A DNA stretch of 15,147 nt from Ignavibacteriaceae bacterium (GCA_031292465.1 JARLHB010000122.1:1-15147); one strand, 5' to 3'. Numbered from the stretch's first letter, positions 8,754 to 15,147 are shown. A program made the numbers and translations. Notes: generated from the letters alone by a model not told the origin.

Positions 8754-9679
8754 TATATTGCCTCCGGTGAAATTAATATTGCTTCATCCAAAATGGCCTT
8801 GCTGTTTGCCTCATGTTTTGCAACCACATAGATAAGAAACAGGTTAAGACAAATAATCTGGAAGAATGCAAAAATGTAAATGTTGTTTAGAATGAGTGCG
8901 ATAAACAGGACAATCATGCGCGTATTGGAAGTAAGGATATTATAATACTTTATCAGCCGTTTATTCTTTTCACGGAATAGTGTGGAAATACTTTGCGGTA
9001 TTTTAGAATCAAAATACCGCTCAAAATAACGCATTAGTATTATCGTATTTCTTGAAACAAATTCCTGTTCAATTGTATAATTGATATACATTCTCATTAG
9101 GAATTTTTTCCAGAAATTTTTACGCCAGCTTAACTTTGGATATTCAAGTGCAAGATTTGAAGAATCATCAATCTCGCTTTTTTCCCTGCCCTGGACAAAG
9201 TAAGTGTAAAAATTCCGGTAATGATCTGCCACAGCGCATTGAATCGATTGGCTAACGCCTGCAATTACTGCAATAATAAATATGGCCGGGGACAATCCTG
9301 TGTTTATAAGGCGCAGGCAGAGATGAATGTAGATGCTTATATACCAGAGGTTGCCTCCGACCCCATCAAGAATCCTACCGAAACGGCTTTTATGGTTTGT
9401 CATGCGGGCAAGCTGGCCATCCGCACTATCCAATCCTTCCGCCCAGATTAATAATAATATGCCTATAACATTTATCCATAGATTCTGATAATAAAATAAA
9501 TGCCCGGCAAGAACGCCGACAAAGATGCTGAATATTGTTACACCATTAGGAGTAATACCCAGCTTCTTAGATATAAGCGCCATATAATATCCGAAAGGGC
9601 GGTAGAATACCTTATCAAGGTATTCTTCCGTATCCTCCGATTTAAATGTATTTCTAATTTCCGATTTGTTCAGCGACAT
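8753..9679 (-). CDS. CDP-alcohol phosphatidyltransferase family membrane enzyme
   Basis: A 308-residue membrane enzyme. The family transfers a phospho-alcohol group from a CDP-linked substrate to a hydroxyl acceptor, as in phosphatidylinositol-phosphate or di-myo-inositol-phosphate synthesis. The signature is at residues 84-109: D84-x2-D87-G88-x2-A91-R92-x8-G101-x3-D105, followed by GVGGN. Three of the four motif aspartates are present; the position of the fourth holds Gly109, with Asn110 next. Hydrophobic helices surround the motif, and two more lie at about residues 255-288. The C-terminal part (about 145-255) is longer and more charged than in minimal members. ATG 9679 is preferred because GAGG is nine bases upstream; ATG 9694, five residues longer, is the alternative. 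Either start lies inside the aminotransferase 3' end. It is the likely headgroup-joining step of the operon. Confidence 0.87.
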   Translation of the reverse strand: MSLNKSEIRNTFKSEDTEEYLDKVFYRPFGYYMALISKKLGITPNGVTIFSIFVGVLAGHLFYYQNLWINVIGILLLIWAEGLDSADGQLARMTNHKSRFGRILDGVGGNLWYISIYIHLCLRLINTGLSPAIFIIAVIAGVSQSIQCAVADHYRNFYTYFVQGREKSEIDDSSNLALEYPKLSWRKNFWKKFLMRMYINYTIEQEFVSRNTIILMRYFERYFDSKIPQSISTLFREKNKRLIKYYNILTSNTRMIVLFIALILNNIYIFAFFQIICLNLFLIYVVAKHEANSKAILDEAILISPEAI

Positions 9680-11009
9680 GCTGGAATACCTCATCCATTA
9701 TTTCTATTCCTTCTTCCGCAACTTCTTCTGTAATTACCAACGGAGGATTTATTCTTATGTCAGGATTATATCCCATAAAGATTAATCCGCGGTTCAGGCA
9801 CTCTTTGAAGATAACCTGCGTAATTTTTTTATCGAGCTTTTCCGTTAAATTTTTTGGATTCACTAATTCCATACCTATCATTAAACCTTTACCACGGACA
9901 TCGCCGACAAAATCATATTTATCTTTGAATGCCGTCAGTTTCTCAAGCATAAAAGCGCCAACTTTTGCCGAGTTCTCAACCAGCCCTTCATCTATAATTG
10001 TTCTTAATGTAATGTATGCCGCTGCGGAAGCGATTGGATTTCCGCCGTAGCTTGAAGAACTGCCTGAAGGATTTGCAAACGGTTTCGCATTTATTATCTC
10101 ATCGTTGGATATTAACCCGGTCATTGGAAACCCGCCGCCAAATCCCTTGCCAATAGTTATAATATCAGGAATAACATCATCATGCTGGCAGCCGAACATT
10201 TTACCGGTTCTGCCGAATCCTGTTATCATTTCATCAACTATTAATAAGGCGCCAATTTTATTGGCAAGTTTCTTAAGTTCTGTTAGAAATCCTTTAGGCG
10301 GAATAACATTTCCATTTGTACCCTGGATAGGCTCAACAACAAAAGCAGCAAGCTGGCCTGTTGTTTCATATCTTATTTTATCTTTTATAAATTCAACGCA
10401 TCTGAATTTGCATTCCGGAAAAGTATCATTCAGCGGACAATGCAGGCAGTTAGCATAAGGAGTTGAGAATGTACCTACAGGCAAAGGCCCTAATCCGTTT
10501 TTAAACGTATCGCTTAATAACCCAAGCACTCCCATTGTTTTACCATGAAAGCCGCCCCAGAAACTCATAAACTCGGTTCTTTTTGTATAAGATTTAGCAA
10601 GCCTCAAAGCAGCTTCAACTGCTTCAGCGCCGCTGCTGTAGAACTGGCTGCGGTTAAGATCGCCGGGAGCAACTTCTGCAAGCAGTTTTACAAGTTTTGC
10701 ACGCATTTCAGTTGTAAAACTTCCAACGTGTATTTTTGCAAGCTGTTCTGAAAAACCTTTTACATATTTTGGATGGTTGTATCCAAGGCTGGCTACGCCT
10801 ACGCCTGCAAAGAAGTCGATATACCTGTTGCCGTCAACATCTTCAATTATTGCGCCTTCACCCTTTGCAGTGACTATTTTTGATGATGTTGCAATAGTTT
10901 GTGTCCCCGGTGCAATATACTTTTGTTCCTCGTTAAAAATTTCCAAGGATTTTTTACCCGGTATTTCCGTAACAATGGAAGAATACTTCCGTTTAGTTTT
11001 GTTCAACAT
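9654..11009 (-). CDS. Class III PLP-dependent aminotransferase
   Basis: A 451-residue fold-type I aminotransferase of the acetylornithine/4-aminobutyrate group. Visible features are DVDGNRYIDFFAGVGVASLGYNHP-type N-terminal elements, SSGAEAVEAALRLAK (126-139), the PLP Asp region LIVDEMITGFGRTGKMFG (257 onward), the Schiff-base Lys288 in TIGKGFGGGFP, and YGGNPIASAAA. A Cys cluster (NCLHC, then CKFRC, residues 187-204) lies where some GABA aminotransferases carry an iron-sulfur-binding CxxC. ATG 11009 is chosen because AGAAAGG precedes it by nine bases; in-frame upstream starts are ATG 11060 and TTG 11075. It overlaps the ATP-grasp gene by 17 bp and the phosphatidyltransferase by 26 bp. Some class III enzymes aminate sugars, aminocyclitols or hopanoids, so amination of a keto-inositol is possible, but an amino-acid or GABA-type substrate is equally consistent with the sequence. 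Confidence 0.9.
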   Translation of the reverse strand: MLNKTKRKYSSIVTEIPGKKSLEIFNEEQKYIAPGTQTIATSSKIVTAKGEGAIIEDVDGNRYIDFFAGVGVASLGYNHPKYVKGFSEQLAKIHVGSFTTEMRAKLVKLLAEVAPGDLNRSQFYSSGAEAVEAALRLAKSYTKRTEFMSFWGGFHGKTMGVLGLLSDTFKNGLGPLPVGTFSTPYANCLHCPLNDTFPECKFRCVEFIKDKIRYETTGQLAAFVVEPIQGTNGNVIPPKGFLTELKKLANKIGALLIVDEMITGFGRTGKMFGCQHDDVIPDIITIGKGFGGGFPMTGLISNDEIINAKPFANPSGSSSSYGGNPIASAAAYITLRTIIDEGLVENSAKVGAFMLEKLTAFKDKYDFVGDVRGKGLMIGMELVNPKNLTEKLDKKITQVIFKECLNRGLIFMGYNPDIRINPPLVITEEVAEEGIEIMDEVFQHVAEQIGN

Positions 11010-11820
11010 AGCATAAAGCCTTTCTGTGAATACATTGGCCGATTTGTTTTGCCGCTTCATCTCTAATTGGGGCAAAACTCGGCCAATCGTTTATATCAAT
11101 TATTTTAAGTGTCCCTTGCGGAGAAACAATTACATCCCCGCCAAAAATATCAAGCCCCAGAACCTCCGCGGACCTGAATGCAAGTTCTTTTAATTCATCA
11201 AGATCAAACTCCACATAATCATGGCCGTTTAAATAGTACCAGTGGAAAAAGCCGGTGCCTAAAACGCCGTAAAACTTTATTGTATCGCCCGGCAGGTGTT
11301 CCTGAATAACTGTTCTCTTTATTCCCCTTTTATAAAATTCTTCCAGCGTTGTATCAAGTTCATTCTTGGAATAAACCAGTGTTACATCTTCTTTATGTTC
11401 TGCATGAACATCTCCGCGTTTAAGCCACAGCTTTGCTTTAGGAAATTGGTTTATAATGCTGTCTGCCTGATTGAAATCTTCCAGTATCACGCTCTTAGGA
11501 AATGGTACGGCTGCTTCCGTAAGCAGATTAATCATGTTTATCCTGTAGGAATTCAAAGCTGAAGTTGGAGTATTTATTATCATTGCTCCGTTATTTTCAA
11601 ATTCCTGAAGCCTTAACAATCCTGCCTGCCCTTGTGCCATAGAAAAGATAATTTTATCATCTATATCATGCGTTTCTATATACGATTCCTCTAATATTTC
11701 CACATCATGGCCTAGTTCCTTAAGCACCTCGCTGGTTTTTAAAAGTATCTGATAATCATTTGTAATATGATTAGGAGAATATATCTCCTTCCTTTTAATT
11801 CCTGTAAATTTTAGTTTCAT
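10993..11820 (-). CDS. ATP-grasp domain enzyme (RimK/ITPK-like)
   Basis: A 275-residue ATP-grasp protein. The N-terminal ~90 residues form a pre-ATP-grasp alpha/beta domain. TSALNSYRINMINLL (86-100) resembles the family's linker helix, LWLKRGDVHAEHKEDV (131-146) holds an ATP-binding Lys, IQEHLPGDTIKFYGV (172-186) fits the adenine-side hinge, and GGDVIV (227-232) plus IIDINDWPSF (240-249) gives the Mg ligands Asp229, Asp242 and Asn244. ATP-grasp enzymes make acyl-phosphate intermediates to join a carboxylate to an amine; the inositol tris/tetrakisphosphate kinase (ITPK) branch instead phosphorylates inositol phosphates. Both readings fit an inositol cluster and the sequence alone does not decide. 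It lies 32 bp after the MCE gene and overlaps the aminotransferase by 17 bp. No strong Shine-Dalgarno precedes ATG 11820. Confidence 0.82.
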   Translation of the reverse strand: MKLKFTGIKRKEIYSPNHITNDYQILLKTSEVLKELGHDVEILEESYIETHDIDDKIIFSMAQGQAGLLRLQEFENNGAMIINTPTSALNSYRINMINLLTEAAVPFPKSVILEDFNQADSIINQFPKAKLWLKRGDVHAEHKEDVTLVYSKNELDTTLEEFYKRGIKRTVIQEHLPGDTIKFYGVLGTGFFHWYYLNGHDYVEFDLDELKELAFRSAEVLGLDIFGGDVIVSPQGTLKIIDINDWPSFAPIRDEAAKQIGQCIHRKALCYVEQN

Positions 11821-11852
11821 AACTACCCGCGTTTAATTATTATATTTTTTAT

Positions 11853-12815
11853 TTAAAATATTTTCACTTTTACGTATCTGCCCGGATTCTCTTTTATGTC
11901 ATTCACCAGACTGTTAATGTCTTTTATCAAATCATTAAGATTACGGTACAACTTTTTATCATTTACAAGCCCTCCTGCAACAGTACTATCGTTCTGAGCT
12001 TTTGTAAGAATTTCCTTCAACTGTGCAGCAGATGAGTTGATATTATTATACAATGAATCGTTTACAACTAATTTCCCAAAAGTCCCTTTGCCGTTTCGTA
12101 AACCATTGATTAATTCTTTAAGGTCTTTGGTTACGTAGGCAAGGTTATTGTAAATTTCTTTGTCATGAATAAGCCCTCCCAGTGTTCCGTCTTTACTATC
12201 TGCCTTTGTTAACAAAGCGTCCGCTTTATTTATTACACGGTTTATATCGTTAACGGTAGCCGGATCATTTATTAATTGCCCGATGCTGCCCCTACCGGCC
12301 GCAATAGTATCGGTTATTTTATGCATATTGCTTAGTATTCCCTTCAGATCAACTACAGCAGGTGATAGGCTTTGGGAAATATCTTCAAAGCCTATTGTTG
12401 AGTTGTACGGTATAGTAGAACCCTCGCCTATTGCGGCCTCATTTGTTTTGCCGACAGAGATATAGACTAACTTATCTCCCAGTATGCCGATGGCTCTTAT
12501 TTCCGCCCTTGAACTTGCTGTAATTTTATTTCTATATGAGTATACAACTCTAAGTGATACACAAATATTACTCTTCTCATTGCCGGGGATAAAATCTATT
12601 CTTTCCACATCCCCTGCTTTAATACCCCCCAGCATTACAGGCGCGCCTTTAACCAGTCCGGCAGCATCGCTTACATAAGTTTTAAGGTTGTAAGTTTTTG
12701 AGAAGAAATAATCATCCGTACCGACTACAACAAGCAGGATAAATATTATTAAAAGGCCGAAAAATACCGTAAGGCCTATTTTGTAATTTATTATTTTGTC
12801 CTTTTGCTCTTCCAT
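11853..12815 (-). CDS. mlaD: MlaD-like MCE-domain lipid-transport protein
   Basis: A 320-residue periplasmic protein anchored by one N-terminal helix (residues 13-32). The MCE domain is at about 41-123 (LKTYVSDAAGLVKGAPVMLGGIKAGDV, ending ILGDKLVYISVG). Its family binds phospholipid in a ring and passes it between membranes together with the MlaE permease and MlaF ATPase. Unlike the short E. coli MlaD, it has a long helical tail containing four ~34-residue repeats that begin near residues 176, 210, 244 and 277 (GSIGQLINDP, GTLGGLIHDK, GTFGKLVVND, STVAGGLVND). It ends NPGRYVKVKIF, a tail style I associate with Bacteroidota MCE proteins. The start is 3 bp after the ATPase stop. It belongs with the two preceding genes as an MlaEFD-type transporter; no MlaC-like carrier is encoded in the window. 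Confidence 0.92.
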   Translation of the reverse strand: MEEQKDKIINYKIGLTVFFGLLIIFILLVVVGTDDYFFSKTYNLKTYVSDAAGLVKGAPVMLGGIKAGDVERIDFIPGNEKSNICVSLRVVYSYRNKITASSRAEIRAIGILGDKLVYISVGKTNEAAIGEGSTIPYNSTIGFEDISQSLSPAVVDLKGILSNMHKITDTIAAGRGSIGQLINDPATVNDINRVINKADALLTKADSKDGTLGGLIHDKEIYNNLAYVTKDLKELINGLRNGKGTFGKLVVNDSLYNNINSSAAQLKEILTKAQNDSTVAGGLVNDKKLYRNLNDLIKDINSLVNDIKENPGRYVKVKIF

Positions 12816-12818
12816 TGA

Positions 12819-13577
12819 TTATTCTTTTTTATTATTTACAAAAAATGAAGCATCTTCAAATACTTCATAAAAGAAATCTTTGATAAACTGATCTTTAGTA
12901 TTTAGTATATCCTTCAAATTGCCGGATGCCGTAACCTTACCGTCATTTATTACTGTAAGAACATCGCCTATAGCAATTGCATCATTCAAAATATGTGTAA
13001 CGATAACCGAGGTCGTCCCTCTTGATTTTAAACTCTTGATAAGGTTAAGCACAGCTTTTGTATTAATAGGATCAAGCCCGGTGGTTGGCTCATCGAATAA
13101 AATTATTTTGGGATCTACCGCCAGGGCTCTGGCAATAGCAAGCCTTTTTTTCATTCCCCCGCTCAACTGGTCCGGGTATAGTTTATTTGTGCCGGAAAGG
13201 TTAACAAAGGATAGTACTTCTTCAACAATTGTATTAATTTCCCTTGGCGTCTTATTACGGCTTTCCTTCAGGAAGTAAGCTGCGTTTTGTTCAACTGTTA
13301 ATGAATCAAATAGAGCATTTGCCTGAAATACCATCCCTATTTTTCTTCTTACATCAAGAGCATCATTCCCGTTTTCGTCAACAATATTTCTGCCCTCAAT
13401 TATCACGCTTCCCTTATCGGGTTTAAGCAGGCCAAGGATAACTTTTAATATTGTACTTTTACCTGCACCGCTTGGCCCCAGTATTACCGATGTTGTTCCC
13501 TTTTCAATAAATAGGGATACATCATCCAGAATGGTTCTTCCGGTTAACGCTAACGATATGTTTTCCAATTCAATCAT
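12819..13577 (-). CDS. mlaF: MlaF-like ABC transporter ATPase
   Basis: The 252-residue ATP-binding subunit of the MCE lipid transporter, on the cytoplasmic face. All ABC motifs are intact: Walker A GPSGAGKST (34-42), Q-loop Gln85 in GMVFQANALF, signature LSGGMKKR (138-145), Walker B IILFDEP with Glu163, D-loop GLDP, and H-loop His195 in IVTH. The GMVFQ and NALFDSLTV wording and the GGMKKR signature are typical of the Mla/Ttg2A branch. The start is 6 bp downstream of the permease stop with GGAGGT in the permease end, and the stop is 3 bp before the MCE gene. It supplies energy to the neighbouring MlaE permease. Confidence 0.95.
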   Translation of the reverse strand: MIELENISLALTGRTILDDVSLFIEKGTTSVILGPSGAGKSTILKVILGLLKPDKGSVIIEGRNIVDENGNDALDVRRKIGMVFQANALFDSLTVEQNAAYFLKESRNKTPREINTIVEEVLSFVNLSGTNKLYPDQLSGGMKKRLAIARALAVDPKIILFDEPTTGLDPINTKAVLNLIKSLKSRGTTSVIVTHILNDAIAIGDVLTVINDGKVTASGNLKDILNTKDQFIKDFFYEVFEDASFFVNNKKE

Positions 13578-13583
13578 CTGCGT

Positions 13584-14360
13584 TTACAAGACCTCCCATA
13601 TTACTTTTGTAAATATTACATCAAGCCCGAGTACCACAGCAGAAGACATAACAACAGAGTTTATGGCCTTTTTGCCAAGTTCAGTTGTGCCGCCGCTTGT
13701 ACTAAGCCCGTAATAGCAGCTTATACTTGAGATAAAGAAAGAGAAGAAAACCGGTTTTATACAACCGACAAAAAGATCCTTCAGTTTAATACATTGCATT
13801 ACAGAATTAATAAGGTAGGCCAGATCAACATGAAATGTTAAGTGTGAGATAAATACGCCGCCTATAATCCCTGATATATCTGCTATTAAAGTAAGAGGCA
13901 AAAACATTACCAATGCAGAAACAACACGTGGAATTACTAATTTCTTTGTCGGGCTTAAGCCAAAAGCTCTTAAAGCATCAATCTGTTCACTTAACTGCAT
14001 CGCCCCGATTTCGGAAGTGTTTTTAGCTCCCGTTCGTGAAGCTAATAAAAGTCCCGCAATTATCGGGCCCAGCTCGCGTATCATTCCTAAAGTAACGGTT
14101 CGCCCGATTACTGTTATAGCGCCGAAAGTAACAAGATTGTGCCCGCCTTCTGTCGCCAGAATCACTCCGGCAAACAGGCCGCCTATAATGATTAATAAAA
14201 GAGCCTGCGGGCCTACTGAATACATTTCCTGAATTGTATTTGACCAGCTTGTTTTATACGAAGTTATATTTTTTAATATATCAACAACCAATAATGTATA
14301 ATCTTCCAGTGAAGCCAGCCTTTTTTTAAATGAGCTTACTATAGAATTATTCTTTATCAT
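13584..14360 (-). CDS. mlaE: MlaE-like ABC transporter permease
   Basis: A 258-residue inner-membrane permease of the MlaE/YrbE family. After an N-terminal amphipathic region come hydrophobic helices at about 50-70, 78-108, 143-172, 200-217 and 236-254. The conserved family block is present: IRELGPIIAGLLLASRTGA (94-112), TSEIGAMQLSEQIDALRAFG (115-134) and LVIPRV (141-146). This segment contacts the ATPase. The ATG lies 14 bp inside the 3' end of the nucleotidyltransferase gene, so the transporter appears translationally tied to a biosynthetic gene. It forms an MlaEFD-type complex with the next two genes. Direction of transport cannot be read from the sequence. Confidence 0.94.
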   Translation of the reverse strand: MIKNNSIVSSFKKRLASLEDYTLLVVDILKNITSYKTSWSNTIQEMYSVGPQALLLIIIGGLFAGVILATEGGHNLVTFGAITVIGRTVTLGMIRELGPIIAGLLLASRTGAKNTSEIGAMQLSEQIDALRAFGLSPTKKLVIPRVVSALVMFLPLTLIADISGIIGGVFISHLTFHVDLAYLINSVMQCIKLKDLFVGCIKPVFFSFFISSISCYYGLSTSGGTTELGKKAINSVVMSSAVVLGLDVIFTKVIWEVL

Positions 14361-15057
14361 TTTTCTCAGACATTATTAGTTCTTCGGCTTTTTGTATATC
14401 TGTAACATGGTCAACATCTATTATTTTGGGGAACATAAAGGCGCTTAAATTGAAACCGCTTTGCACTAAATATTTAAGCAGGTTTCTAAGCCTGTGTACA
14501 TTGCTGTTTAGTATATTCTCTGCGGCAGAAAAGATATTCTTATTGAAGTAATAAATTCCTCCTGTTACACAATTAGATAATGTTTTATTATCTGAAAATT
14601 CTTTTATCCTGTTATTCTCATCCAGTTCTACATACAGCGGCTTTTCATCATCAATAAAATCCGTTATTGCAAGTACGCCGTCATCTGAATGCGTTTTAAT
14701 AGCGGATAAATATTTTTCAAAATCACTTTCCGGGAATATTGAATCTGTGGTTGTAAGCATAAACGGTTTCCCGGCTAAAAATACACGCAGCTCATAAAGG
14801 CTGTGTAAAGAACTTGGAGTTGATTTTACAATAAGATTAAGTGGAACCGGTATTTCTAAATCATTTAAGTATTTTTTTAAATCAACTGATTCACTGTTTA
14901 TTATGCAGCTAATCGACTCTGCATCATGCTTTAAGAATATATTGATTAATCTTTCAATCAAAGGAATGCCGTTAATTTTTATTAACGGCTTTGAAGTAAT
15001 AATTCCCTCTTCTTTTAATCTCTGGCCTTCGCCGGCAGCTATTATTGCATAATTCAT
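14347..15057 (-). CDS. NTP-transferase family nucleotidyltransferase (candidate inositol-phosphate cytidylyltransferase)
   Basis: A 236-residue single-domain nucleotidyltransferase. The N-terminus has AIIAAGEGQRL (4-14), the NTP-binding loop, with Lys23-Pro-Leu as the second substrate-binding motif. LTTTDSIF supplies the metal Asp105, and IIDVDHVTDIQKAEE (212-226) supplies the second acidic site. Such enzymes join CTP, GTP or UTP to a phosphorylated sugar, polyol or choline. There is no left-handed-helix acyltransferase domain. The length suits an inositol-1-phosphate cytidylyltransferase like that of the di-myo-inositol-phosphate pathway. With MIPS and a CDP-alcohol phosphatidyltransferase in the same operon, CDP-inositol is the best guess, but CDP-choline-type or sugar nucleotides cannot be excluded. 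It is the first gene of the block in this window. No clear Shine-Dalgarno precedes ATG 15057. Confidence 0.83.
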   Translation of the reverse strand: MNYAIIAAGEGQRLKEEGIITSKPLIKINGIPLIERLINIFLKHDAESISCIINSESVDLKKYLNDLEIPVPLNLIVKSTPSSLHSLYELRVFLAGKPFMLTTTDSIFPESDFEKYLSAIKTHSDDGVLAITDFIDDEKPLYVELDENNRIKEFSDNKTLSNCVTGGIYYFNKNIFSAAENILNSNVHRLRNLLKYLVQSGFNLSAFMFPKIIDVDHVTDIQKAEELIMSEKNDKE

Positions 15058-15083
15058 AAAGTTATTATCTGATAAATAAGAAT

Positions 15084-15138
15084 TAAAAATTTGGCTGTCC
15101 CGGTAACGGAACAGCGGACAGGACCGGGACAGCCAAAT
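15084..15138 (-). terminator. Rho-independent terminator-like hairpin upstream of the operon
   Basis: Perfect 16-bp inverted repeat: ATTTGGCTGTCCCGGT (15089-15104) pairs with ACCGGGACAGCCAAAT (15123-15138) around an 18-nt loop. On the minus strand the stem is followed directly by TTTTT at the edge of the left arm, while on the plus strand no T-run follows. It therefore fits termination of a minus-strand gene lying beyond the right edge of the window. It is only about 30 bp before ATG 15057, so it could also act on transcripts entering this operon. Confidence 0.75.
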
Positions 15139-15147
15139 GTTTATTTA

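Noticed and set aside
9221..9451. Plus-strand open frames under the minus-strand operon genes, such as this one and 10105-10458
   Set aside because: They lie wholly within well-supported genes on the other strand and show no domain or signal; they are antisense shadows.
4614..15057. Compatible-solute (di-myo-inositol phosphate) operon of a thermophile
   Set aside because: The nucleotidyltransferase/phosphatidyltransferase/MIPS set fits this pathway, but the embedded MlaEFD lipid transporter and UPF0104 protein point to a membrane lipid. It remains an alternative for the core enzymes.

Overview
This window is AT-rich bacterial DNA with tightly packed genes. It most likely comes from the Bacteroidota/Ignavibacteriota (FCB) side of the tree. 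The support is an outer-membrane receptor with a carboxypeptidase-regulatory-like domain followed by a TonB-receptor-like plug and barrel, a Bacteroidota-style MCE protein with C-terminal repeats, and weak or absent Shine-Dalgarno sites before several genes. This placement is inferred from gene families and sequence style; there is no rRNA or tRNA in the window. TAG is a normal stop here: the receptor and at least two operon genes end with it.

Layout: bases 1-181 hold no gene I can support. Bases 182-2992 (+) encode a secreted outer-membrane beta-barrel protein. Bases 3042-3641 (-) encode a lone GNAT acetyltransferase. From about 3895 to 15057 every gene is on the minus strand and closely spaced or overlapping, so the block reads as one operon running right to left. 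In transcription order it is: a sugar/inositol-phosphate-type nucleotidyltransferase, MlaE-like permease, MlaF-like ATPase, MlaD-like MCE protein, ATP-grasp enzyme, class III aminotransferase, CDP-alcohol phosphatidyltransferase, Gfo/Idh/MocA oxidoreductase, UPF0104/LPG-synthase-type membrane protein, HAD hydrolase, myo-inositol-1-phosphate synthase, and a short-chain dehydrogenase-like gene broken by an in-frame TAG. A perfect 16-bp hairpin followed by a T-run on the minus strand lies just upstream of the first gene.

How the genes could work together (inference): inositol-phosphate synthase makes inositol phosphate from glucose 6-phosphate. The nucleotidyltransferase could activate it as CDP-inositol, and the CDP-alcohol phosphatidyltransferase could join it to a lipid alcohol. 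The HAD enzyme could remove a phosphate. The oxidoreductase plus aminotransferase could convert a ring hydroxyl to an amine, and the ATP-grasp enzyme could then decorate that amine. UPF0104 and the MlaEFD-type ABC system would move the product within or between membranes. The most interesting reading is therefore a self-contained operon that makes and traffics an inositol-based, possibly amino-modified, membrane lipid. The enzyme families are seen in the sequence; the substrates and the product are not proven by it.
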